From Climacteris rufus (lineage: Eukaryota; Chordata; Aves; Passeriformes; Climacteridae): a stretch of DNA of 64,000 nucleotides. Below, in pieces: positions 24,830 to 62,965 of the stretch. The notes below the pieces were generated by a model that searched no databases, was not told the DNA's origin, and saw only the letters and a list, made by a program, of their open reading frames with translations. The position numbers and the translations under genes were made by a program. Numbering within the stretch: the first letter of the stretch is position 1; every line of letters starts with the position of its first letter. The stretch spans positions 68,736 to 132,735 of the forward strand of contig VZRZ01003210.1 in the NCBI GenBank assembly GCA_013398175.1. The letters run 5' to 3'.

Positions 24830-26906
24830 GCTGCGCCCTGCTCAGGCACCACGGTGAAGCAAGAGGCAGGACAGCACCACGGGCACCACAGCTGTTTGTA
24901 ACCTCTCCAGAGGCTCCAGCTAGCCTGACACCAGTTTTGTAAAGAGATTTGAAAGGTACAGGAGCTTTACCAGTGAATTCTTTTTCTTCATTGCTGAAGA
25001 GGCAGCTGCAGAGACTTTGCTCAGGGGACTCCCACTTTTCATCTCTGTACCTGCAACCTCAGTCTTCCCTGTAGGATGGTAGGTCTGTCTCCATATGGAA
25101 ACTCTGACTACACAGCCTCTCTGAACAATGGTACTCCTTGGACAAGAGAGAACTTCTTGTTATTCACTTGCATTCACACAAGATCCCAGTAGTGTCCCTG
25201 TGACTACATCCACCAGCCCATGACAGCTGCCCACCACAATTGAAAGCTTTCAGTTCAGATGGAGAGTTTGCATTCTCTGAACACATCCCTGTTGGCTGTG
25301 GTCACCTCAGTACCTGTGTTTCCAGCACCCTTTGTCTCTAGACAAGAGGAGACCGTTCCTCCCTGATTACACACTGAGAGGGAAGGAGAGCAGAAAATGT
25401 TTAGAAGGAGCTGGTTCCCTATCACTGTCAGTCTCTGCAACAAGTTTGGCACGACCCACTCATCACCAGCTGAGATCCTGCACCAAGGAGTCCCCCACTG
25501 AGCCAAACCAGAGCAGCAGTGACACCTCCTCCTGGGACCTGGGTGCCATTTACCCGAAGCTTGATGCCTGTCTCACTGCAGGCAAGAGCTCTGGGGCTTC
25601 TTCTCAGCAGGTGAGCCCCAAGAGAAAAAGAAACAAGTGCTTTTCCTCACAGACAAGCAGAATGTCCTTGTTCCTTCCCAAAAGAGAGTGGAGACAGCTG
25701 GATTGGGTTCTAAGCTGAGCCCCAGTCTGGCTACAGCCTTGGGCTGTGCCTCCTCCCCCACCTGCCCTGCCTGGGCCCCGGGTATGGTCAGAGACCGCCC
25801 CAAACACAGAGCTGGGTGTCCCCCTCAGGGCCCACAGGCACCGAGTGCAGCTGCTGTCCCGGGGGGCAGCAGGGCCCCCCCAGCTCCAGGAGGGCTCAGG
25901 GGCTGCAGCAGCCTCTGTGCTGAGCAGGGTGAGTGTCCCTGGCTCTCCCAGGCACGGATTGCTCAGTCCTGCTTTGCCCTCCCAGCCCCGGCTGCTGGGC
26001 TGGCCCCACACCACCACCACTGCCCCCTCAGTGCTGCTGCTGCTGCTGCCCCTCTCTGCAGAGGAACAAGGATGATGCTCCAGGTGGGAAAGGTCCCTGA
26101 TCTGTTCCAGAGGTGCTGTGGGAAGAGCTGCACCCCAGCAGCTTCCATGGCTGAGTTGCACCCCACACCCCACACCCCCCAGTCGTTCCCATATCCCAGC
26201 TCCAGGGGAGCAGGTACCACAGCCTGTGCTGCACCTCCCTGGGCTGGGACATATATGCCTCAATTCTGAGAAGCAAATGAGTAAAAAAAAAAAAAAAATA
26301 GAGATGGTTGCAAAATATCTATGAAAACATTTATATAAAAGGGATGTGTTTCAGTGACATGATTATTTTTTTTATAAGGATTATTTGGAGGAAGGGAAAA
26401 ATTATTTTTGAAAAAAAAGTGTTTCCTTTTGGAATTTTTAAGATATTTTCCCAAGTGCATATTTTTAACCCTTCATTTTATTCTTTTACATCATGATGTA
26501 TATGTGTCAAGTTGCATAACGAGACAAAAAGATAATGCTTTTAAATTAGTACTAAGTGGCAGCTCTAATAATCTTTAAATCATATTAAAATAAATTATAT
26601 CAACTGCTCTCTCTTACCATTGACATGGCAGTGCTAGTAGAATGAGATAATGGGAAAAAAAATTTTAACTCAAACTCCAAACTCAAAATGAAAGAAAGTG
26701 AAATTCTGAACTTAAATTCAGACTTCTGAACTGCCTATTCCTGCCCCATGTTCATCAGCAAGGATTGGAAATCCTGGTGGATTGTGCAGTCTGAAAGCAC
26801 CATGGATTTTCCCCTGTACCAGTCCTGTACAATGGCCATATCCTCCCTGAGCAGCCTGCTCTGCTCAGCCCTGCCTGTGGCAGGGTCAGCACTGCCTGAG
26901 CAGCAG

Positions 26907-26947
26907 CTTCCCTTCCCTTCCCTTCCCTTCCCTTCCCTTCCCTTCCC
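26907..26947. repeat. (CCCTT)n pentanucleotide microsatellite
   Basis: Eight contiguous copies of the cccttcccttccc pattern; polypurine/polypyrimidine and likely length-variable. Confidence 0.9.
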
Positions 26948-28440
26948 TGTGCTGCCCCAGGCTGCTTCCCCTGGCTCTGCCCCTTCTGTCCACGTTCCCC
27001 TCAAATCTGCTGCCTCAGGAGCCCAAATCCCCACACAGAACCTCCCTGCTTACCCTGGGAGCAGCTGGGAGGTCTCTTGGCATGGAGCTGCCCCTTCAGG
27101 CAGCACATTGTGCATTCCCAGCCCTGCTGCTCAGCAGCTCTGCCTCTGTAACCTGTACAGCCACAGTGGCTGTGGCAGAGCTGCTGGGCAGAGCTGCTGG
27201 GCAGAGCTGAGCCACCTCCAGAGACTGGCACGGTGTGGGGCTCCCCCTGCCCCAGTCCCTGCTGCCCAGGACCTGCAGCTGTACAAACCACTGGACATGG
27301 ACACACTGAGGATGGGGATGGCTTTGGGCAGTGGCTCAATGGCTTTCCTCCCATCCCAGCCCCATCCTGCTGCAGGACATTGGTCCCCATCCCACAGGAC
27401 AGCCCTGCACAGCCACCAGCTTTCTCCTCTCACCTGCTTGGTGTGGATCTGGTGCTCCCAAAGAGCCTCCCAAGGGAACTGGTTTTGGTCCTGGGCGGGA
27501 AATCTCTGCATCCCCGTGATGCAGCATGTGGGGTGAACACAGGCTTCCCTGTCCCTGCCCACAAAACACTGACTTACCCACGAGCTTTCCAACCCCACAG
27601 CTCACCCCAAGAACAGTGCAGGGGAAGAACCACCAGCAGCAAGAGCTGTTGGGTTTTCTCCTCCTGTCAGCCAGGACCAGGCTTTGCCTGAGCAAATGGA
27701 GGCCTTCACCTGCTGCTCAGCTGGCTCAGGCCCAGCTCCTGCACAGCAATGCAGCGCTGCTGGCACTGTCTGTTCTCCTCAGGTGCTTCTCACACATGAT
27801 GTCTCTCCTTTCTCCAGCTGCCTCACTTATTTGTTCAATATTTTACAGGAGACACCTTGAACTCCTGCTCTAGCCTCAGTCTCACTGCTTGTAAATATTG
27901 GACACAGATGTCACTTGGTAACTGCACACTGGTTGTTTTTACCACAGTTGAGATTAAATCTGAGAAAGAAAACCCTACCTAAATGGAAAGGGGCCATGCC
28001 CTCTGGTCAATGAGTGCAATAGGAGCTGATTGTATTATTAACCTTATAGCAATGACTTCAGGAAACACAATGTGTTTACTCAAATTGCACACTTTTTTTG
28101 AACAGCTGTAAAATAGAGTATATGTGTAAATATTGCCATCACTGAAGAAGTATTTGTAATTTTAGCATATAAATATAACAGGCTTTTCAGTAGGCTTGAT
28201 GATGCACAAGGCCATGCATCGAGCCCTCGGGTAATTCCAAAGCTGTAAATGTATTTGTTGTACAGAGGAAGTGTGGCAGTGCTGGCTGCTCCAGGGAACC
28301 TCAGCTGCTGGGCCCTTCTGGAGAGTCAGCGGCTTTCCCCAGCAGGGCTGGCTCCAGTGAGAGGGGCCAGCAGCTCCCTGCACCGTGGAGCGGCTTCCTG
28401 CACGCCTGGCAATGCCCCTGCTCACAGAGCTGCCCCTCTG

Positions 28441-28551
28441 TGGGGTCCCAGCCCCAGAGCTGCAGTGCAGTGCAGGCCCAGCCCCAGTGCAGCCTCAGCC
28501 CCAGTGCAGTGCAGCCCCAGCCCCAGAGCTGCAGGGCAGTGCAGCCCCAGC
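28441..28551. repeat. CAGCCCC-rich tandem repeat at the left gap edge
   Basis: Degenerate copies of a 'gccccagagctgcagtgcagtgcag' type unit run directly into the N gap. The + strand is C-rich. Confidence 0.75.
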
Positions 28552-28910
28552 NNNNNNNNNNNNNNNNNNNNNNNNNNNNNNNNNNNNNNNNNNNNNNNNN
28601 NNNNNNNNNNNNNNNNNNNNNNNNNNNNNNNNNNNNNNNNNNNNNNNNNNNNNNNNNNNNNNNNNNNNNNNNNNNNNNNNNNNNNNNNNNNNNNNNNNNN
28701 NNNNNNNNNNNNNNNNNNNNNNNNNNNNNNNNNNNNNNNNNNNNNNNNNNNNNNNNNNNNNNNNNNNNNNNNNNNNNNNNNNNNNNNNNNNNNNNNNNNN
28801 NNNNNNNNNNNNNNNNNNNNNNNNNNNNNNNNNNNNNNNNNNNNNNNNNNNNNNNNNNNNNNNNNNNNNNNNNNNNNNNNNNNNNNNNNNNNNNNNNNNN
28901 NNNNNNNNNN
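28552..28910. other. Assembly gap (359 N)
   Basis: A run of 359 unknown bases. Open frames that appear to cross it are artefacts of translating N as X. Confidence 0.99.
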
Positions 28911-28984
28911 ACAGGGCAGGGGGCACCGGGCAGGGGGCACAGGGCACAGGGCAGGGGGCACCAGGCAGGGGGCACAGGACAGGC
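28911..28984. repeat. GGGCAGGGGGCAC tandem repeat at the right gap edge
   Basis: About five G-rich units (gggcagggggcac with variants caccg and cacag) start immediately after the gap. Several four-tract G-quadruplex combinations are possible on the + strand. Confidence 0.85.
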
Positions 28985-29280
28985 TGCTCAGGCTGCTGGG
29001 CCCTGCTGCCTCCAGAGACCCTTCCCAGGAGCCACCCCCAGCTGCAGCGGGAGCAGAAGTCACCTCGGTGTCCCGAGCAGCAGCGAGCTCCCCCTGGCAG
29101 CCCTGCAGAGCGCTGAGGCCATGGGGCACTGCCCTCAGGGGCTGCACTGTGCCCAGCACACACAGCCACGGTCTGCCCGTGCCCAGAGCCCCAGATCGCC
29201 CTCCTGGGCTGCCCTGCATGCAGTGCCGGTCCTGCTTGGGGAAGCAGCACTCCAGGCTGCATGGAATGTATTTTTAAGAG

Positions 29281-29286
29281 AATAAA
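29281..29286 (+). promoter_or_regulatory. LUZP1: Proximal poly(A) signal AATAAA
   Basis: AATAAA at 29281 is followed within 10 bases by a T-rich then GT-rich stretch (tttttttgtatttgtg), an adequate downstream element. It may serve a shorter LUZP1 transcript. Confidence 0.5.
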
Positions 29287-29672
29287 TCTATTTTTTTGTA
29301 TTTGTGAACATATATGTGGGCCGGGGCAGCTTAGTTAGAAGACAAATAATGCAAGAAATCTTTTCATAATCACAGATTCATCCAAGTTAAGCAAATTTTC
29401 CAGGGTTACAGTATTGCCTTTTTCCCTAGAACAAACTTTGTGTCCAATAGAGCTATCAGCACTGTTCCAGCCTTTTAGAACTTGCCCTGTCTCAGCATGC
29501 TGAGTAGAGGAAAGCCAGTGCTTTCCTCCCCAGGCTGCCCAAGCAGTGGATACAGATGGTGCTCACCTCCTTTCAGTGACACAGTGCTCTTAGTCTGCAT
29601 GCCAAATGTAAACACACACTTATCTGCATGTCTCTCCTGACTCAAACACTGTCAGTGCTACAGTATATAACC

Positions 29673-29678
29673 AATAAA
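29673..29678 (+). promoter_or_regulatory. LUZP1: Distal poly(A) signal AATAAA, likely LUZP1 3' end
   Basis: ccAATAAAcactg is followed by a possible cleavage region near 29694 (tttacatgg) and then a GT-rich tgtgatgtggtgtttgc. This is the best poly(A) site in the region and the likely main end of LUZP1. Confidence 0.6.
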
Positions 29679-29694
29679 CACTGTTCTCTTTTTA

Positions 29695-32600
29695 CATGGC
29701 TGTGATGTGGTGTTTGCAGCTCAGGGTCAGTGCTGGAGCTCAGCACCTTGTGCTTCATCCTGTGCCTCTGTCCCCATTCCAGGCTGCAGTTCAGGCAGGG
29801 AGGAGCACACACAGCACATCAGTTGTGCCTGGCAGAGCTGAGGATGGGGCAGGGAGGAGCACACACAGAACATCAGCTGTGCCTGGCAGAGCTGAGGATG
29901 GGGCAGGGAGGGCAGTACAGAGTTCTGTTCTGTTGTCCCTTGGTTCCAGCTCTTGCCCTCTGCAGTATTGATTGCAGGGAACCAGGAGCCATTGGTCACC
30001 CCCTGGCCAGCTCTGGAGGATGCAGAGGCAGTGTAAGTGATGAATTCTCCTTCATGGTTTCCAGCTGTTTGCCATGTACAGGTACAATGAGCACAGATGT
30101 AGGTACAGTGAGCAGCTGTCACAGACAGGAGGAGCCCATGTGACTGTAACTTCAAAGATGTTGATGTGCAAGGGGGGGTACCACACTTTTCTGACAAAAT
30201 TATTGGCCTTGTATCTGGTTTAGTGTTTGCAAAACTGGACATGTTTTCATCAGCTCTGTAAAATGGGTTGTTACTATGGACAGGCAGTTTAGGAATCATC
30301 CATAACTCTCACTGCAACTGCTGCTCTCTGGTGGAGCCCATTAATGAAGGTGAACTCCTACAGAGATACCCTCTGTTAAATATTTGTCTGAGAAAATTAA
30401 ATTTGGCTTGGCTGAGCCCTTTCTGTCCCAGTTCACACAGGCAGCTACAGAACATCATTAAAGAGGTAATTGTTTAACAGTAGCTACAAAAATGCTACTG
30501 TGTCTGGCCTGTTAAGAGCAGCAGAGATCTGTAAAGGTGCCAGTGAAGTGTTCCTCTCCAAAGCTGCTCTGTCTGCTCCCTGCCAGCAGCTCCAGCACAC
30601 CCAGAGGGCTTCTGTGCCTTGTGCTCCAAGGCCAGGCTCACCCCTGGTACATGGGGACAATGTAGGACAGGTACTGGAGCAGTGGCCACCATCAGGGCAT
30701 TGCTGCTTCATAGCCAGAGAGCTTCACTTTTTCCAAAGCCTTTTATTTAACTCTGATCTTTCTGATCAGTCACACGTGATGTGTTGGATCCAAGTCACAT
30801 CTTGCTGCAGTGGGTTGGGGTGGTCCTCTTGTTGCCTACAAACAGGTTAGTCCAGCTGCAAACCTCTTTGCTGCAGAAGGCTGTGAGAAGGCTGCTGCTG
30901 CTGTGAATCACCTCTGCTGCTGAGATGTTGAGCCAGACTCCCTGTGCTGCCCCTGCCGAGGTCGTTGCTGCCTCCTGCCCTGGGTTCCTGGGCAGCTGCT
31001 CAGGAAAGGCCAAGGAGGGCTCTGCATTCCCCTCCAGAATCACACCCAGAGCTGCAGAGGAGCTGACAGCTCCTTTCCCTCTGATTCCTGACCTTGCAAA
31101 CAGCTGCTCAACACCATCACCACCCCAACAACCCCTCTGCTCACAGCCCTGCAGAGGCAGGGCACACCCAGCAGCTCTGGAGCTGGGGCCACTGAGCTCT
31201 GGCTGCTCTGAGGGTGCAGCACTGCCTCTCCCTGGCACGGGGCACACCCTGCCTGGAGCCAGGCCCTCCTGTTCCAAGAGCCTTCCTTCCAGCAGCTTCC
31301 TGGTGTTCTTGTCCTCCTTCTCATCCCTGCTGTGCTGTTCAGTCCCAGGGTCTGGCACCCAGCCTCACTTCCTTGCTTTCAGCAGTTGCACACATGGACA
31401 CACACAATTGTTCTCAAGTTCTTGTCGCTGAGGCTTACAAATTTGAGACAAATAACATATCCAGATGATTCCCAGTCCAAATATTGATTCCAACCACCAT
31501 ACTACTTGTGCTGAAGCTTCCTGCCATCCCCTCTGCTGGATTCTTGGAATGGATTCCCAGCACGAAAAAAAAATGGACCCTTTCTCAACAATGGGCCATA
31601 GAGAGGGTGCAGACAAATCACAGGCTAATCCCAAAATAGTTGGATAGAATTGAGAATATTCTGACCTCTCTGGGCTGAGGAGCACTCAGGAACATCAGAG
31701 GGAGTGTGCAAGGCTTAATGAAGGCAAATGGAGCACAGGGAGCACTGCAGCCACACTCAAATCCAAACTGCATCCTCCACCAGACAGCTGCAGAAAATGC
31801 TGCCTTTGTTACTGGGCAGGGACATTCAGGAGCTGGATGCAGTCAGTGCAGCTGCAGTGACAGCCACTCACACTCACCTCAGACCATGCAGAAGGGGCCC
31901 GACGCTTGTCTGCAAAAGACACTTTTGGCTACATTAAGTTGAGGACCATTTTATTTTCCAGTGGGCCTGAAGTGCTTTTAAGAGTTTTGACACTTTGCTA
32001 AAGCACACAGGATGTCATGACAGAGACAGCACCATCAAGAATTCTGCAAACCACCCCACAAACATGGAGACCCACCTGCATTGCAGAGCACCCCACTGCT
32101 CAGATCCTTTTCCCATATTTGTCAGAGAAGCCAGCGGGAGCTCAGCTGTTGATGGATTTGCAAGGTCTGTCACATCTCTCATCCTGGAAAGGATTTCTCT
32201 GCATAGTGGTGCTGATGGGCTTTTAGCTGAACATAAGGCAGGGACTCTGCAGTTTCTCCACTCTGTCACCCCAGACACTCCTCCCCCAGGCCCTGCTGGA
32301 CTCCCAAGTCCTGCCCCAGCCAGTGGCAATTTTCTGACCAACCATCACAAATCTCTCTTGTCCCTGGAAGGCACAAGGATGAGTGGTGTTGCTGACCACC
32401 CCTTTCTCAAGGGCTCAAGTAGCAACAACATTTGCAAAGTGAGAGACCTGGGGCATGGAACACTGCTTCACATGGAGGTTTGGGATAAGGGTCTCCCATG
32501 GCACCAAATCCAACTACTTCCAATGGGCTTAGTCCTTGACACCCCCAGTCTGTGTCTCACCCACAGCCTGTTATCCCTGCCACATCAGAGCCTCCCCTTT

Positions 32601-33299
32601 CTCACAGTGTTGAAAGGACTGGCTGTGGAGATCCCCCTCAGACCTCAACATCTAAGGAGAAAGCAAGCAGAGGACAAGAGACATGGTCAGGAGGATGAAT
32701 GAGCTCCAGCTGCAAAGGACACACAAGAAAACAGCAGAAGCAACAAGGACAGAAGATGGAGATTCTGGCCAAAGGCAACAGAGCCAGACAAGAGCCAGGT
32801 CTGCAGTCAAGCCTGAGTGTGTGTATTTTCTTCAGGAAGAAGAATGGGCAATGTAATTGGAGAGGGACAGGATGGAACATTTGCAGACATGGGGTCTGAG
32901 AGTGAGAACAGAAACAGGGAACAGAGACCATGGCTAGGTTGCACAGACAAACTGCAGAAAGGGGATGAGAAAAGTTCAAGAAATAAGGTAAGTAATGCTA
33001 ATAGGGACAAGAACTAAATGCTTACATAAAACTGCTCTGTGCAATGAAAGGAAGGCTCCATGTGCTGAATTATAAGGTGAACACATGGAAAAGCAGCCAA
33101 ACCAAAGTTATTTTCAGAAGCACAATGGCAGCTGCAACACCATTTCATCAGCCTGACAGAAACAAAGTCAAGAGGTACAGAGTGCATTCCTGCACTGAGC
33201 AGAGGTCAAGAAACAGGTCCTTCAGCTACCTTACTGTCTAGGCAACTCTGTCTATAGAAACAAGCACTAATGTTTTTTCTAGTTTTTAACTTACAAATA
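29695..33299. other. Intergenic region between convergent genes
   Basis: No confident gene. It contains a 54-bp duplication (29795-29910) and an unassigned open frame of 235 codons (31995-32702, +). There is no sign of the missing KDM1A terminal exon on the - strand here. Confidence 0.5.
29795..29910. repeat. 54-bp tandem repeat, just over two copies
   Basis: The unit begins gcagggaggagcacacacag at 29795 and 29849, with a third partial start at 29903. The two full copies differ at about three bases. Confidence 0.85.
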
Positions 33300-33331
33300 T
33301 CCAATTCTGAAGACTTCTTTTGTTGAAAGTA

Positions 33332-33340
33332 TTTAATAAA
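33332..33340. promoter_or_regulatory. Overlapping poly(A) hexamers on both strands
   Basis: TTTAATAAA contains ATTAAA read on the - strand (33332-33337) and AATAAA read on the + strand (33335-33340). The - strand copy is a plausible KDM1A poly(A) signal; the + strand copy could stop LUZP1 read-through. Confidence 0.35.
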
Positions 33341-33341
33341 A

Positions 33342-33360
33342 TAGTATGCTTAGCATACTA
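33342..33360. repeat. Perfect 19-bp inverted repeat
   Basis: tagtatgc, three-base loop tta, gcatacta: an 8-bp perfect stem directly beside the paired poly(A) hexamers. Confidence 0.9.
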
Positions 33361-33893
33361 AGTGATACCAGGTTACTCTCTACAATGGGATGCAGGTGGT
33401 GTAGCAGCCAATGGACCATTTTGGAGGGGTGTGATTTGCTGCTACTGGTAAGCAAACAGCTGCCCCAAATTCTTGAATGCCAGACAGGAATAGAATTGGT
33501 CAAAAATATTACTCTTCAAAACAAAACCATAAAAAACCCCACAGAGAAGTTTACATACATTCTACACTAAGCTACTATTCGTAGCAACCAGCTTCTAGAG
33601 ACCCTTGTGCAATTACCAAATTGTAAATACACACACAGGTAGAAAAAAAAACCCAAATGCCCTAAGCTATAAGCTTGACTTTCCAAAAGTATCTGCAGAG
33701 TCGCAGTCCCTGACCAGCTTGGCAGTCCAGGATGCTGTTCACACCGACCCTTCAAGGAGCTCCAAGATGTCAAAAGCCACCGAGGCCGGGCGAGCTCCCC
33801 TGGGGCCGCTCTCCCTCGGGGCTGCCCAGGGCTCAGGGTGCTCTGGGCAGCCCCACCCGCGCCGTCCGTGAGGCTCCGGCGCCCTCAGAGGCC

Positions 33894-33911
33894 GGGGGCG
33901 GGCGGGGCGGG
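33894..33911 (+). repeat. Strong G-quadruplex motif
   Basis: GGGGGCGGGCGGGGCGGG: four G tracts separated by single C loops, seven bases before the N at 33918. Such motifs commonly cause sequencing drop-out. Confidence 0.9.
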
Positions 33912-33917
33912 CCCGCC

Positions 33918-33918
33918 N
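33918..33918. other. Single N, probable collapsed assembly gap
   Basis: The sequence switches abruptly at this base from CpG-rich DNA to a CT-rich minisatellite. I read it as a gap of unknown size reduced to one N, and as the likely place where the KDM1A terminal exon was lost. Confidence 0.6.
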
Positions 33919-34590
33919 GTGCTCTGCTCTGTTCCTCTGTGCTCCTCCTGCTGCTCTGCTCCTGCTGCCCTGCTCTGCCCCACTCCTGCTGCTCTTGCTC
34001 TGCCCCTGCTCTCCTTCTGGTGCTCTGCTCTGTTCCTCTGTGCTCCTCCTGCTGCTCTGCTCCTGCTGCCCTGCTCTGCCCCACTCCTGCTGCTCTTGCT
34101 CTGCCCCTGCTCTCCTTCTGGTGCTCTGCTCTGTTCCTCTGTGCTCCTCCTGCTGCTCTGCTCCTGCTGCCCTGCTCTGCCCCACTCCTGCTGCTCTTGC
34201 TCTGCCCCTGCTCTCCTTCTGGTGCTCTGCTCTGTTCCTCTGTGCTCCTCCTGCTGCTCTGCTCCTGCTGCCCTGCTCTGCCCCACTCCTGCTGCTCTTG
34301 CTCTGCTCCTCCTGCTGCTGCTGCTGCTCTGCCCTGCTCCTGCTGCTCTTGTTCTGCTCCTCTGGCTGCTCTGCTCTGCTCCTCTGTGCTCCTGCTGCTC
34401 TGCTGTTCCTCTGTGCTCCTGCTCTGCTCCTTGCTCTGCCCCTGCTGCTCTTCTCTGCTGCTGCTCTGTCCTGTCCTGTGCCTGCTGCTCTGTGCCCCTG
34501 CTGCTGCTGCTCTGCTCCTCCTGCTCTGCTCTGCTCCTCTGTGCTCCTGCTGCTGCTCTTGCTCTGCTCTGCTTCTGCTGCCCTGCTCCT
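33919..34590. repeat. 101-bp minisatellite grading into CTGCTC-rich repeat
   Basis: Copies start at 33919, 34020, 34121 and 34222 with an exact 101-bp period; the first three are essentially identical and the fourth diverges after about 80 bp. Shorter ctgctctgctcctgctg units continue to about 34590. Because 101 is not a multiple of three, each copy shifts frame, giving long Leu/Cys-rich (+) and Ser/Arg/Glu-rich (-) open frames that are not genes. It lies between the gap and KDM1A exon 18, hence in the last intron. Confidence 0.9.
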
Positions 34591-61561
<26,971 letters not shown>

Positions 61562-62716
61562 TCACAGAGAGGCCTGAGTTACCTTATGCACACACCATGT
61601 TATAAAATGTAACAAAACTTAACAAGTTACACATGTTTTTGCCTCCACTTAAAAAAAAAAGGTCTTCAGCACCCAATAGTAGGAGCTTTCTACCCACATC
61701 AAGCCCAACTGATGTGTATTTATTATATTATCATTTAACCTCTGGTTTTCTTGCCTTCCTTCACATCCTTCTCAAACCTGAGGATAACAAGCAGGCTCTG
61801 TGTCCACTCCATATGTTCAAAATTGAATTTCACGTGCTAAACAGAGATGACCAGAAGTGCACACAAGATTCCCTGAGGAAATCCCACCTGGCTCCTGCAG
61901 GGTGTCCTGCTTGCTGGGAGCCTTGCCCTGGTGCAAACTCACAGCTGCTTCCTCTCCAGGGTGGTCACACTGGTGAAAGAAACCTCCCTTCCCCTCATCC
62001 CCCCAAGCCTCACTGCCATGGATGTTTTGTTCTGTTCTCCAGTAAAAGTAAATAAAATTGCCAGCCAAAAAGACTTGCTCCAACTGACAGGAACATGGAA
62101 ACCCCAAGAACTAGCCTGGAAGGGTTGCTCCTCATACTGTTTAGTAACCAAGCTTTAATCCAAAGTAAGAAAGCTTTGTGCAGTGCTACTGAATTTCTCT
62201 ACTTATTGGAAAGGAAAAAAGCACTTCTCAATATGCAGCCATGGGAAAAATAAAAAGAAAGCAGCTAGTGACCCTCCAACATCTGACAGGTCAGCTTCCA
62301 CCAGGAAATGACAAAATCAACTCTGTATTTCTCATCAAAAGAACAAAGAATCTTTCATACTCCAAGTTTAGTCATTAAGAAAGGACAATAATGCACACAA
62401 TTCAAAGTAGCTTTGGGAAGCATGTGTAAAGGAAACCCTGGATTCTTTAAAACACTAACATACTCCAAGATCTGCTATCTTTTAAATATTTACATTCCAC
62501 AATGCACAGCATATGCAGTTTTTCACACTGTTGCACCTCCAGGACCTTCAGTGAACTCCCACTCTTCAGAGCAAGTTAAGAGTGAGCACCCAGCACACCC
62601 AAACACCACCGGGGTGTTTGAAGGCCACTTCTGCCCCAAGGCCCTCTGCAGTCTCCCATCCCCCCTGAGCTTGCACAACTTTCAAAGAACAATTAACTCC
62701 AGTAAGAACCCCTAAG

Positions 62717-62764
62717 CTTTCCCCTAGGTTTATTTTTAACCTTTCCCCTAGGTTTATTTTTAAC
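62717..62764. repeat. Exact 24-bp tandem duplication
   Basis: ctttcccctaggtttatt-ttttaac occurs twice without a mismatch, at 62717-62740 and 62741-62764. Confidence 0.95.
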
Positions 62765-62965
62765 CTGGGTACCCTCCCAAACTAATCTCACACCACAAAC
62801 ATTTGTGGGGCTGGCCTGAGGGGGTTGAGGGTGTCACAAGAGACGAACACCCTCTGCAGATGGGTACCCCCAGTGCAGAGAAACATCTCCAGCACCCAAC
62901 CCACACACAGCACCAATTCCCACTTCTTAAGGGACCACTGCAGAGCAGGAGTGCTGCCTCTGAAG

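Larger units (their letters stand above)
24830..29694 (+). other. LUZP1: LUZP1 3' UTR (probable)
   Basis: A long untranslated tail is typical of LUZP1. AT-rich, UTR-like blocks occur at about 26280-26720 and 27840-28260, with an A16 run at 26283. GC-rich stretches with shadow ORFs lie between. An N gap interrupts it (28552-28910). The end is set by the poly(A) signal at 29673. An exon-like segment at 25342-25610 lies inside and is discussed as a finding. Confidence 0.5.
33300..33780 (-). other. KDM1A: Probable KDM1A 3' UTR
   Basis: This is the first distinct sequence below the last readable KDM1A exon and the gap. On the - strand it contains a tgtggggttttttatggttttg stretch reminiscent of the T-rich end of the mammalian KDM1A 3' UTR, and an ATTAAA at 33332-33337. 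The assignment depends on position and a weak memory-based resemblance only. Confidence 0.35.

Noticed and set aside
28249..29285. Open frames of 224-342 codons
   Set aside because: They exist only because 359 N are read as X; the flanks are simple repeats.
33700..33917. CpG-rich block as a promoter or as the KDM1A terminal exon itself
   Set aside because: All three - strand frames lack the terminal-exon residues, and its CpG density continues directly into a drop-out gap; position inside a 3' UTR or last exon region explains it better than a promoter.
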